From contig JARLGM010000057.1 of NCBI GenBank assembly GCA_031292755.1, positions 1 to 36,495 of the forward strand: 36,495 bases of DNA, read 5' to 3'. The translations under genes and the position numbers were made by a program. Position 1 is the first letter of the stretch; every line of letters begins with the position of its first letter. The notes below the pieces were generated by a model. That model searched no databases, was not told the origin of the DNA, and was given only the letters and a program-made list of their open reading frames with translations. Positions 1 to 7,680 of this stretch are shown here, in pieces. The stretch comes from Candidatus Sulfopaludibacter sp. GTDB lineage: Bacteria > Acidobacteriota > Terriglobia > Bryobacterales > Bryobacteraceae.

Positions 1-511
1 TCGTCTGATCTTTGACGGCATGGCCGGTTTTCGGATCCAACATCAATTCCTGGCTGGCGCTCCGCGTCACCGTGGGATTGGCCGCGCCGCCGCCCGCCAC
101 CGAGAACATTCCCTGGGTCAGACCGATCACCTGGTTCAACCCGTCCGCCCCGGACCACAGGAAGAACACATACTCGTCACCCTTGTTGAACTTCGGCGCG
201 CCCGGCACTATTTGTTGAATGCCCTTGGCGGTTCCGCCGCGCACTACGAATTCGGTGACGCTTTGACCCTTCAACCGCTCACTCACCTGCACCTTATAGT
301 GCGTGTAAATCGCCGGCCCGGAAACCGAGGTGTAGGAATCCAGCACCTTAGCCCGCACGATGGCGGTCGACTGGGCCGCCATGTCGGTTAGGGACAGTCG
401 TGCCAGAGTGGCGCAAGGCAGCGGCGCAAGGCAAACCGCCAAAACCGCCGTGAGTTGAAGAGCGCGCTTCACGGAATTGTAAAAAGCAGTTCGTGTTCCA
501 TTAGAACGCAT
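1..511 (-). CDS. Secreted protein of unknown function (3' part missing)
   Basis: An open frame on the minus strand enters from the left edge without a stop, so only the N-terminal ~170 residues are seen. A Sec-type signal is clear: basic residues (KRA) then a hydrophobic run of about 16 residues (LQLTAVLAVCLAPLPCA). The exported part has repeated short beta-like segments (IVRAKVLDSYTS, YTHYKVQVSERLKG, KFNKGDEYVFFLW), a pattern I associate with uncharacterised acidobacterial secreted proteins. I chose the ATG at 511 because an AAGG lies about 12 bases upstream and the signal peptide then has a normal n-region; an in-frame ATG at 535 would add eight residues. No catalytic motif is visible and I cannot assign a function. 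An inverted repeat ACACA-GATT-TGTGT lies just upstream at 539-552. Confidence 0.72.
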   Translation of the reverse strand, partial: MRSNGTRTAFYNSVKRALQLTAVLAVCLAPLPCATLARLSLTDMAAQSTAIVRAKVLDSYTSVSGPAIYTHYKVQVSERLKGQSVTEFVVRGGTAKGIQQIVPGAPKFNKGDEYVFFLWSGADGLNQVIGLTQGMFSVAGGGAANPTVTRSASQELMLDPKTGHAVKDQT

Positions 512-595
512 TGAAACCAATGCCTTTACATTCATTTTACACAGATTTGTGTGTACCTGCGACACGGTGATGAGACACACTGTCCCACCGCCGGC

Positions 596-2500
596 TCAGG
601 TTTTCCCCGGCCGCACTATCAGCATCGGCACCTGCAAGTGGTGCCTTACCGGGTTGATGGTGTTCCCGAAGATCAGGTCCTTCAGGCCGCCGTGTCCGTG
701 CGCGCCCATGATCAGCAGGTCGGGCTTCACTTCCCGCGCGTAGCGGATGATTTCTTTGGTGGGCGAGGGGGAATGGGAGATGCTGGTCTCCACCGAGATT
801 TCCTGCACCCGTAAAGACTGGGCGATCCGTTCCAGATACTGTTCGCCCAATTCGACCTCAACGGTGGATGCCGCGCCGCCGTAAATCCGGCTGGTGACAC
901 CCTCTTCCACGTGAAGCAGGAAGATTTTCGCCCCATAAATGCGTGCCATGGCGGCGGCGTGATTCAAGGCCAACTGGTCCAGTTCGGTGTGGTCCAGGGG
1001 CACCAGGATACGGTGGTAGCGTGGTGCTTCGCTCGCTTCAGCGCCCTTGGTATCGGGCAAGGTCACGGGCGCCATGCCGAGTTTGCGGCGCGTGAGCAGC
1101 GGCTCCAGCGTCACAAACCCCAGCAGGAGCAAGAGCATGATTCCGGTGGGCACGGTTACCACCCACACCAGCGGCCGCCACGCGCCGGCGTGCGCCAGCC
1201 AGCCCGAAATCACCGGCACCGCCAGGACCACGTTCAATACCACCACCACCAGGGCCGTGGCCCACGCCAGGACCCGTACCCAAACGGGATTGGCAAACGC
1301 GCCCATGCGGGTGCGGTCGCCCGTAAAGTGAATCAGGGGAATGATGGCGAACGGCAGTTGCATGCTCAGCATCACCTGGCTGAGAATGATCAGACCGAAA
1401 GTGGCCTTGTCGCCCGCGATGTAAATGGTCAGCGCCGCCGGAATCACCGCCAGGGACCGGGTGATCAGCCGGCGCAACCAGGGACGCATGCGGAAATTCA
1501 GGTAGCCTTCCATGACCACCTGGCCCGCCAGCGTTCCGGTCAGCGTTGACGATTGGCCCGAACACAGCAGCGCCACGGCGAAGAGTATGCCCGCCAGGCT
1601 GGTGCCCAGCAGAGGCACCAGCAGCACTTGCGCCTGTTGAATTTCCGTGACGATGATGCCGCGCCGGAAAAACACCGCCGCCGCCAATACCAGGATGGCG
1701 ATATTGACGAACATCGCCCCATTCAGGGCCACCACCGAATCGATCAGATTGTAGCGGCACGCCATCCGTTTGGCTGGCTCGTTCTGCCCGATGTGACGGG
1801 TCTGCACCAGCGCCGAATGCAGGTACAGATTGTGCGGCATCACCGTGGCTCCCAGAATGCCGATGGCGACGTACAGGCTGTTGCCGTCCAACCGCGGCGC
1901 CAGTCCGGTGACCACTTCGCTCAGACCCGGCCTGGCCCAGATAATTTCGATACAGAAACACACCGCCATGACCGCAATCATGGACAGCACGAAGGCTTCG
2001 ATAACGCGGATGCCGAAGCTCTGAAACCACAGCACCAGCAGGGTGTCCCCGGCCGTGATCAAAACGCCGTACAAAAGCGGGATGTGAAACAGCAGGTTCA
2101 GCCCGATGGCCGCCCCCAGCACCTCCGCCAGGTCGCAGGCCGCAATGGCGATTTCGCACAATCCCCACAGCGCCATGTTGATGCGGCGCGGGTACGTCTC
2201 GCGGCAAGCTTGCGCCAAGTCCCGGCCCGAAACGATCCCCAGGCGCGCGCTCAAGGTTTGCAGCAGGACGGCCATGGCGTTGGACATGACCAGCACCCAC
2301 AACAGGCGGTACCCGAAGCGGGCGCCGCCTTCCAGGTCCGTGGCCCAGTTGCCGGGGTCCATATAACCCACGCTCACCAGGTACGCGGGTCCCGCGAACG
2401 CGAACATGCGGCGCCAGAACGAGAGCTGGCCCGTGCCGACGCTGGCATGCACGTCGGAAAGCGAGCGATCGTTGTGGCGCAACTGTCCCACCGTGCTCAT
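596..2500 (-). CDS. mntH: Nramp-family Mn/divalent metal transporter fused to a universal-stress (USP) domain
   Basis: A 634-residue inner-membrane protein. Residues ~30-460 are the Nramp/MntH core, a proton-coupled importer of Mn2+ and related metals. Both metal-binding signatures are present: DPGN at 48-51 in the first helix and MPHN at 221-224 in the sixth. Residues ~495-630 form a cytoplasmic UspA-like domain starting ILVPLDHTELDQ, with a nucleotide-binding-type loop GAHGHGGLKDLIFGN from 599. Plain MntH proteins are about 410-450 residues, so the USP domain is a true C-terminal addition in the same frame. The N-terminus (SLSDVHASV before FWRR) matches family members, which supports the ATG at 2500 even though no Shine-Dalgarno is visible. 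The start is only a few bases from a perfect palindrome that overlaps the promoter. The USP domain may sense nucleotide or stress state and gate transport; that is inference. Confidence 0.95.
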   Translation of the reverse strand: MSTVGQLRHNDRSLSDVHASVGTGQLSFWRRMFAFAGPAYLVSVGYMDPGNWATDLEGGARFGYRLLWVLVMSNAMAVLLQTLSARLGIVSGRDLAQACRETYPRRINMALWGLCEIAIAACDLAEVLGAAIGLNLLFHIPLLYGVLITAGDTLLVLWFQSFGIRVIEAFVLSMIAVMAVCFCIEIIWARPGLSEVVTGLAPRLDGNSLYVAIGILGATVMPHNLYLHSALVQTRHIGQNEPAKRMACRYNLIDSVVALNGAMFVNIAILVLAAAVFFRRGIIVTEIQQAQVLLVPLLGTSLAGILFAVALLCSGQSSTLTGTLAGQVVMEGYLNFRMRPWLRRLITRSLAVIPAALTIYIAGDKATFGLIILSQVMLSMQLPFAIIPLIHFTGDRTRMGAFANPVWVRVLAWATALVVVVLNVVLAVPVISGWLAHAGAWRPLVWVVTVPTGIMLLLLLGFVTLEPLLTRRKLGMAPVTLPDTKGAEASEAPRYHRILVPLDHTELDQLALNHAAAMARIYGAKIFLLHVEEGVTSRIYGGAASTVEVELGEQYLERIAQSLRVQEISVETSISHSPSPTKEIIRYAREVKPDLLIMGAHGHGGLKDLIFGNTINPVRHHLQVPMLIVRPGKT

Positions 2501-2505
2501 GGCAA

Positions 2506-2521
2506 CTTAACTATAGTTAAG
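2506..2521. promoter_or_regulatory. 16-bp perfect palindrome over the mntH promoter (probable operator)
   Basis: CTTAACTATAGTTAAG is identical on both strands and ends five bases before the mntH ATG (minus strand). On that strand it contains TATAGT (2515-2510), nine bases before the ATG. A TTGACT -35-like hexamer lies at 2543-2538, 17 bases before TTAACT (2520-2515). A dimeric repressor bound here would cover the -10 region. Mn transporters are commonly repressed by MntR (DtxR family) or Mur (Fur family), so a Mn-responsive repressor is the natural guess, but the regulator is not in the window. Confidence 0.65.
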
Positions 2522-2594
2522 CAGGGCCGGACCGGCAAGTCAATGCCGCGCGGCGGGGAATGGGATACAGTTCCATTTATCCGGGGCGAGCGCG

Positions 2595-2684
2595 GTGGAG
2601 TGCGGGCCGATCATCGAGGATTACAAAAAGGCCTTCGAGCAGGAGTCCGTTTGGGAGAGGGCTCACGTGGGTGCCATCTTCTGA
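2595..2684 (+). pseudogene. Possible C-terminal remnant of a lost gene
   Basis: In the ~190-bp gap between mntH and the upstream kinase, one plus-strand frame reads as a protein-like tail of 29 residues from GTG 2595 to TGA 2684, beginning VECGPIIEDYKKAFEQES and ending AHVGAIF. It remains open upstream to at least 2559 but has no convincing start or ribosome site. The composition (acidic/amphipathic, Trp, Phe) is more protein-like than the other frames here. I do not recognise the family. It may be a decayed gene end or chance. Confidence 0.22.
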
Positions 2685-2690
2685 CGGCTG

Positions 2691-4595
2691 CTACACGCCG
2701 CTGCGCATTCCGGCGGGGCGCAGGGCCTGTTTGATTTTTCGGGCCAGCGCGGTGGCCGTGTACGGCTTCTGCAGGAAGCCAGACAAGCCCTTTCCGTGAA
2801 AACGTTGGAGCGCGTCTTCCTCGCTGAACCCGCTGGAGAGAAGCACCGGGATGTCCACCCGGAGTTGCCGCAGGCGGTCGAGTGCTTCTTCGCCGGCCAT
2901 CACGGGCATTGTCAGGTCCAGGATCACTGCGGCGAATGCGTCTGGCCGGGCGGCAAAAACATCCAGCGCCTCCTTCCCGTTCTGAGCTAGTTCGATGGTG
3001 TAGCCGCAGCGCTCCAGGGCGAACTTCGCCAGGTTCCTCACCATAGCTTCGTCATCCACCACCAGGATGTTGCCAAATCCGCGCACGTCGAAAAGATCCT
3101 CGGGAACGGTGCCGGGTACCAGCGCCATGGAGGCCGGCAGCACGACCGTGACGACCGTGCCGGTCCCCGGGGCCGATTCCACCGAGATGCTGCCGCGGTG
3201 CGTCCGGATGATGCCCAATACCGCCGCCAGGCCAAGACCGCGGCCCGTGAATTTGGTGGTGAAGAACGGGTCGAACATCTGCGCTTTGGTGGCTTCGTCC
3301 ATCCCGCACCCGGTGTCCTTGATGGTAAGAACCGCCTGGGTCTCCTGGTTTGTCTCCCGTCGGCTGGTCTGAATCGTGACTGTGCCCGGCTGTTCGCCGA
3401 TAGCTTCGGCGGCGTTGATCGACAGGTTCATAATGAGTTGTTGGACTTGAGAGCGGTCGGCAACCACGTGCGGCCCCTCGGCGTCGAGTTCCAGGTGCAG
3501 ATCCACGGAGCGCGGAATGGAAGTGCGGATCAGCGTCACGATTTCCGAAATCTGTTGCGACAGGTCCACCGGCTCGACGACGATCCGCCCTTTGCCCGCA
3601 TAGGCCAACATCTGCCTCACCAGCATGGCGGCGCGCTCGCTGGCGGCGATGACCTCGTCGATATGGGCGCGCACCGTCCCGGGATCCATGGGATCGTGCA
3701 GCGCCAGGCTGGCATTGCCCATGATGCCGGTCAACAGGTTATTGAAATCATGTGCCAGCCCGCCCGCCAGTACTCCCAGGCTCTCCAGCTTCTGAGTCTG
3801 CCGGAGTTGCTCCTCCATCTGCTTCTGCTCCCTGATATCGCGGCCGATCTGCGACGCGCCCACCACCCGGCCAGCTTCATCGTAGACGGGAGAAATGGTG
3901 AGCGAGACGGGAATCGGCTGGCCGCCTTTGCGCAGGCGGACAGTTTCGAAGTGTTTGACCCCGCTGCCGTCGCGAATCCTCCCTTCGATGCCCGCTTCCT
4001 CCCGTATGCGGTCCGGCGGCAGCAGTCGCGCCATGCCGGTCCCCACCATCTCCGCGCGAGTGTATCCGAAGATGCGCCCGGCCGCATCGTTCCAACTCCG
4101 GATGACGCCCTCAAGGTCCGTGGACACAATCGCGTCCTCGGAGGACTCCACGATGGCTCGGAGTCGCGTGGAAACAGCGGTTTCCCGGCGCAGTTCCTCC
4201 AGCCGCTGCGATGCCAGCCGAGCAGCCGCCTCCGTCCGGCCATGCTGCCGCCTTTGCAGTTCCACCACCCAGATAACCGCCGCGCAGATCAACACATATC
4301 CGCCCGCCGACACCGAGCCAAGGCTGCCGGGGAATGGTTCGGATGCGCCGGCGAAGAAGTGGCCGGCAACGGCTCCGCCCCCAACGGCCGTCAGGATACC
4401 CGGTCCGATTCCGAGATAGCGGGTGCAGAGCAAGACGGCTACAACGGTGAAGGCATAAGGAATCCGCTTTTCGAGGAGCGGGTTGAATGCAAACCGCACC
4501 AGCAGAGATGCCGCGGCGCAAGCCAGGGCACCACCGTATCGCGCCGGTAAAGATTTCCATTCCGAGGGAGGCGGCACTGTAGCTCCGCTTATCAT
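2691..4595 (-). CDS. Membrane hybrid sensor histidine kinase (TM-PAS-HisKA-HATPase-REC)
   Basis: 634 residues. Residues ~20-112 hold several hydrophobic helices in a DUF4118/MASE-like arrangement, followed by a short coiled coil. A PAS domain covers ~145-258 (IVSTDLEGVIRSWNDAA). The dimerisation/phosphoacceptor motif GLAHDFNNLL has His282. The HATPase has an N box (NLSINAAEAI), a G1 box (KDTGCGM, ~427-432) and a G2 box (GRGLGLA, ~451). A C-terminal receiver starts ILVVDDE at 510, with phosphoacceptor Asp560 in VILDLTMPV and Lys in LQKPYT. It probably passes phosphate from His282 to its own Asp560; there is no output domain, so a further partner is needed. The ligand is unknown. It is separated by 77 bp from the marC-like gene upstream and by about 190 bp from mntH. 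Start ATG 4595 leaves about 20 residues before the first helix. Confidence 0.9.
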   Translation of the reverse strand: MISGATVPPPSEWKSLPARYGGALACAAASLLVRFAFNPLLEKRIPYAFTVVAVLLCTRYLGIGPGILTAVGGGAVAGHFFAGASEPFPGSLGSVSAGGYVLICAAVIWVVELQRRQHGRTEAAARLASQRLEELRRETAVSTRLRAIVESSEDAIVSTDLEGVIRSWNDAAGRIFGYTRAEMVGTGMARLLPPDRIREEAGIEGRIRDGSGVKHFETVRLRKGGQPIPVSLTISPVYDEAGRVVGASQIGRDIREQKQMEEQLRQTQKLESLGVLAGGLAHDFNNLLTGIMGNASLALHDPMDPGTVRAHIDEVIAASERAAMLVRQMLAYAGKGRIVVEPVDLSQQISEIVTLIRTSIPRSVDLHLELDAEGPHVVADRSQVQQLIMNLSINAAEAIGEQPGTVTIQTSRRETNQETQAVLTIKDTGCGMDEATKAQMFDPFFTTKFTGRGLGLAAVLGIIRTHRGSISVESAPGTGTVVTVVLPASMALVPGTVPEDLFDVRGFGNILVVDDEAMVRNLAKFALERCGYTIELAQNGKEALDVFAARPDAFAAVILDLTMPVMAGEEALDRLRQLRVDIPVLLSSGFSEEDALQRFHGKGLSGFLQKPYTATALARKIKQALRPAGMRSGV

Positions 4596-4620
4596 AGCCG
4601 ATGAACCCCGATTCCTCGCG

Positions 4621-4636
4621 CTTAACTATCGTTGTC
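4621..4636. promoter_or_regulatory. Imperfect copy of the mntH palindrome upstream of the kinase gene
   Basis: CTTAACTATCGTTGTC matches the mntH operator-like palindrome at 12 of 16 positions, with a perfect left half and a decayed right half. It lies about 25 bp upstream of the ATG at 4595 on the minus strand, inside the short gap before the histidine kinase. It may be a weaker site for the same regulator or a chance match. Confidence 0.3.
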
Positions 4637-4672
4637 CTCCCCTGCGTCCGGGCTCCGCGATGAGGAGCAGTC

Positions 4673-5344
4673 CTACCGGATCACGGTGTGGAGCAGGGTG
4701 CTCAGCCCGTTCCAGAGAATCTGTACGCCGATGCAAACCAGGATGAACGAAGACAGGCGGATCACCACGTTCATTGCCGAATCGCCGAGGGTGCGGCCGA
4801 TGCCCTCGGCGAAGCGGTAGCTCAGGTAGATGGATGCGGCGATCAAAACCGAGCCCAACAACATGCCGCCCAGCAAAGGCCAGCGCCACTCGGAGCCTTC
4901 AGGCCGGTTGGCGCCCACCGCAATAGCTACCGAAATCGAGCCTGGTCCTACCGTCAGCGGCAGGGTCAGCGGATAGAACGCCTGCCGGGAATAGTCGACC
5001 TCATTGCACTGGCGCACGACGCCCTTCCCGTCCGTTCCATCCTCGTCGGGTTGGCGCAAGAGCGCCCAGCCGGTGGAGATGACCACCAGCCCGCCCCCCA
5101 CCTGCACCACCGGCAGCGAGATGCCGAAGAAGGCCAGGATGTGCGTGCCGATGAAGATGGATGTCAGGATCAGAATCAGCCCGTTCATGGCGATCATGCG
5201 AGCCAGAACTTTCCGGCCGTGTCCGGACAGACCCCGCGTCAACGATAGAAAGATCGGCGTATTCCCGATGGGGTTGACGATGGGGAACAGCGCGCCCACT
5301 ACCAGCAGGGTGTACTTGGCAAGATCGGTCAGCGAATCCGGCAT
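4673..5344 (-). CDS. MarC-family integral membrane protein
   Basis: 223 residues with about six hydrophobic segments and the family pattern LFPIVNPIGNTPIFLSLT near residue 20 and PLTLPLTVGPGSIS near 126. MarC (UPF0056) proteins are inner-membrane proteins of unsettled function; the old link to multiple antibiotic resistance was not upheld, and some relatives are annotated as amino-acid transporters. A short hydrophilic loop of about 30 residues (RQPDEDGTDGKGVV) precedes the second conserved block. The gene starts 8 bp after the stop of the upstream histidine kinase (5352), so the two are almost certainly co-transcribed. The substrate cannot be told from sequence. Confidence 0.9.
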   Translation of the reverse strand: MPDSLTDLAKYTLLVVGALFPIVNPIGNTPIFLSLTRGLSGHGRKVLARMIAMNGLILILTSIFIGTHILAFFGISLPVVQVGGGLVVISTGWALLRQPDEDGTDGKGVVRQCNEVDYSRQAFYPLTLPLTVGPGSISVAIAVGANRPEGSEWRWPLLGGMLLGSVLIAASIYLSYRFAEGIGRTLGDSAMNVVIRLSSFILVCIGVQILWNGLSTLLHTVIR

Positions 5345-5351
5345 GGATCTT

Positions 5352-7667
5352 CTATCCGTTCGCCTGTGAGTTTGAAGAGAGGGTCTCGCGGACCTTCTGT
5401 GCCAGGAGAGTGACGGTGAACGGCTTTTGCAGAAAGGGCGTGGAGGCGTCGAAGACCCAACTGCTGCTGAGGCGATTATCGGTGTAGCCGGACATGTAGA
5501 GAACCTTGATTTGAGACCGCATCGCGGCCACTTCGCGGGCCACTTCGAAGCCGTTGATCTGGGGCATCACAATATCGGTGAGCAGCAGGTCGATGGTCTC
5601 GGGATATTCCCGGCAGATCTCCAGCGCAAGCTCCGGCGTCCCGGCCTCCAGGACACGGTATCCCTTTTTTGCCAGCGTGAAGACTACGAGTTTGCGGATG
5701 GCCGCATCATCTTCGCAGAGCAGCACGGTCTCACTGCCGCCGGATTGCAGAATCCGGCCTTGGGCCTCGGCCATGTCGGCCGGGATTTCGGTAAGTGGCA
5801 AATAGATTTTGAAGGTGGAGCCGTGGCCAGGTTCACTGTACACCATGATCTCCCCGTTGTTCTGCTTCACCACTCCGTACACGATGGAAAGTCCCAGTCC
5901 GGTGCCCTTGCCGGCTTCCTTGGTGGTGAAGAAGGGCTCGAAAATCCGGCTCTTGGTTTCCGCTGTCATGCCGGTCCCCGTATCGCTCACGGCCAACTGG
6001 GCGTACGCGCCAGGCACAGCTCCGATGTGGCGATCCACATAATGCTCGTCGAGTTCCACGTTGGCGGTTTCGATAGTGATCCTGCCGCCCTTCGTCATGG
6101 CGTCGCGCGCGTTAACCACCAGGTTCATGAGGACCTGTTCCAGGTGATTCGGATCGGCCTTCACCTTGCCGAGTCCGGGGTCCAACTGGGTAGTAATCTC
6201 GATGTCTTCGCCAATCACGCGTTGCAGCATCTTCATCGAACGGGAAATCGCCTCGTTGAGGTCCAGGACCTTGGGCTGGCTGATCTGGCGGCGGCTGAAT
6301 GCCAACAGTTGCGCGGTGAGCGCGCCGGCCCGCGTGGCTGCCTGTTGTATCTCGGCCGCGTATTCCACCACGTTCGGATCTGCCGCTTCGGCGGACAGCA
6401 TCTCTACGTAACCGAGAATCACGGTGAGCAGATTATTGAAATCGTGGGCGACCCCCCCGGCCAGGCGCCCCACCGCCTCCAGTTTCTGCGACTGACGGAA
6501 CTGTTCCTCCAGCAGTTTGCGCTCGGTAATGTCGCTATCGATGAACAGCGTGGCGTTGACTTTGCCATGCGCATCGCGAAGCGGGGCGGTCCAGATCAGG
6601 ACGTCGATGCGGGTGCCGTCTCTTTTGAGCCTCACCCGTTCGGCCGCAAGCAGCGAACCGCCGCTGCGAAACAGGCCCATCCACTGAGCGTATTCGGCCT
6701 GTTGTTCGGCCGGAATGACGGGCGGGGGGCGATGGATCACTTCGGCTTCGCTGTAGCCGAAGATTCGCGTGGCCGCGGGATTCCAGAAAATCACGTTGCC
6801 TTCCCGGTCCAATGCCCAGATGGCCAGCGGCGAAGATTGGATCAGAGCCTGGCGGACTTCGTTGGCGCGATGCAACTCTTCGTTGGCCGCGGTCAATTCG
6901 CTGGTGCGTTCCTGCACCCGGCGCTCCAACCCGGTGTGGGCGGTGCGCAGTTGCTCGCGTTGCGCAGCCAGCAATTCGGAGGTCTCCTTGAGTGTGCGTC
7001 CCAGCCGCGCCAGGTCGTCACGGCCGCGAATTTCCGCGGTGACCGGGATTCCGCCGGCCATCTGTTGCGCGGCAATCTCCAGTTGCCGGACCCGCCTGAC
7101 GATGCCGGAAGCGAACAAAAGGGCTGCAATCACGCCGCCCATCAGCCCCATCATCCCGCCGGCAAAGAAAGCAGCTTGAAACTTGCGTTGCGCCTGTTGC
7201 TCCTGTCCCGCCCGCTCGGCCAGGAGGCGGTCCTCGTCGGCGCGCAAATCCTCCAGTTCAGAGACCAATGGGCCGGTCTCCGCAACGCGGCGCGAGGCTG
7301 CGCCATCCTCGATGGCGCGGGCAATCCGCGGCTGCAACCCGGCCAGGCGCTGGGCGTGCGCAGGATTATGAATGGTGAGTTGCTGGAGCGCCGCCATATG
7401 TTGCGGCAGTTCCCGGGCTGCCGCCTGATAGCCGGCCGCGGTTTCGGCCCGCGCCAGCAACTGCATCGCGCTCTCGAGTTCCGCGCGAACTTGAAAGGTA
7501 TGCTCGACCCACTCCTGCGCCTGACGGGTCTGCTGCTGCAAAAGGTAGAAGACGGTCATGGCGACCAGCAGCGCGGCGACGGGAATCGCCACCACCGATA
7601 CACCTTTGGCTGTGAGAGAAAGATCGCCAAACGCGGCGGCAATTCGTTCGAAACGGCGTCGAACCAT
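5352..7667 (-). CDS. Hybrid sensor histidine kinase with CHASE3-like sensor, HAMP, PAS and receiver
   Basis: 771 residues. A first membrane helix (~22-43) and a second (~167-190) enclose a helical extracytoplasmic region of about 120 residues of the CHASE3 type. Then come a HAMP linker (~190-240), a coiled coil (~235-272), and a PAS domain (~273-385; IWALDREGNVIFWNPAA). The phosphoacceptor is His408 in GGVAHDFNNLL. The HATPase has an N box (NLVVNARDAM), G1 (SDTGTGM) and G2 (GTGLGLS). A C-terminal receiver starts at VLLCEDD with Asp698 in LLLTDIVMP and Lys in LQKPFT. No output domain is present. It lies 13 bp downstream of mtaB and 8 bp upstream of the marC-like gene. The domain order closely resembles the kinase at 2691-4595 from PAS to receiver, but the sensor parts differ, so the two probably answer different signals. 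Confidence 0.92.
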   Translation of the reverse strand: MVRRRFERIAAAFGDLSLTAKGVSVVAIPVAALLVAMTVFYLLQQQTRQAQEWVEHTFQVRAELESAMQLLARAETAAGYQAAARELPQHMAALQQLTIHNPAHAQRLAGLQPRIARAIEDGAASRRVAETGPLVSELEDLRADEDRLLAERAGQEQQAQRKFQAAFFAGGMMGLMGGVIAALLFASGIVRRVRQLEIAAQQMAGGIPVTAEIRGRDDLARLGRTLKETSELLAAQREQLRTAHTGLERRVQERTSELTAANEELHRANEVRQALIQSSPLAIWALDREGNVIFWNPAATRIFGYSEAEVIHRPPPVIPAEQQAEYAQWMGLFRSGGSLLAAERVRLKRDGTRIDVLIWTAPLRDAHGKVNATLFIDSDITERKLLEEQFRQSQKLEAVGRLAGGVAHDFNNLLTVILGYVEMLSAEAADPNVVEYAAEIQQAATRAGALTAQLLAFSRRQISQPKVLDLNEAISRSMKMLQRVIGEDIEITTQLDPGLGKVKADPNHLEQVLMNLVVNARDAMTKGGRITIETANVELDEHYVDRHIGAVPGAYAQLAVSDTGTGMTAETKSRIFEPFFTTKEAGKGTGLGLSIVYGVVKQNNGEIMVYSEPGHGSTFKIYLPLTEIPADMAEAQGRILQSGGSETVLLCEDDAAIRKLVVFTLAKKGYRVLEAGTPELALEICREYPETIDLLLTDIVMPQINGFEVAREVAAMRSQIKVLYMSGYTDNRLSSSWVFDASTPFLQKPFTVTLLAQKVRETLSSNSQANG

Positions 7668-7680
7668 GAATGAGCCTAGT

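Noticed and set aside
20..391. 123-codon plus-strand open frame at the left edge
   Set aside because: The minus strand carries a clear signal peptide and beta-rich protein across the same bases.
5427..7673. 748-codon plus-strand open frame
   Set aside because: Exact antisense of the CHASE3-type hybrid kinase, with no recognisable protein features.
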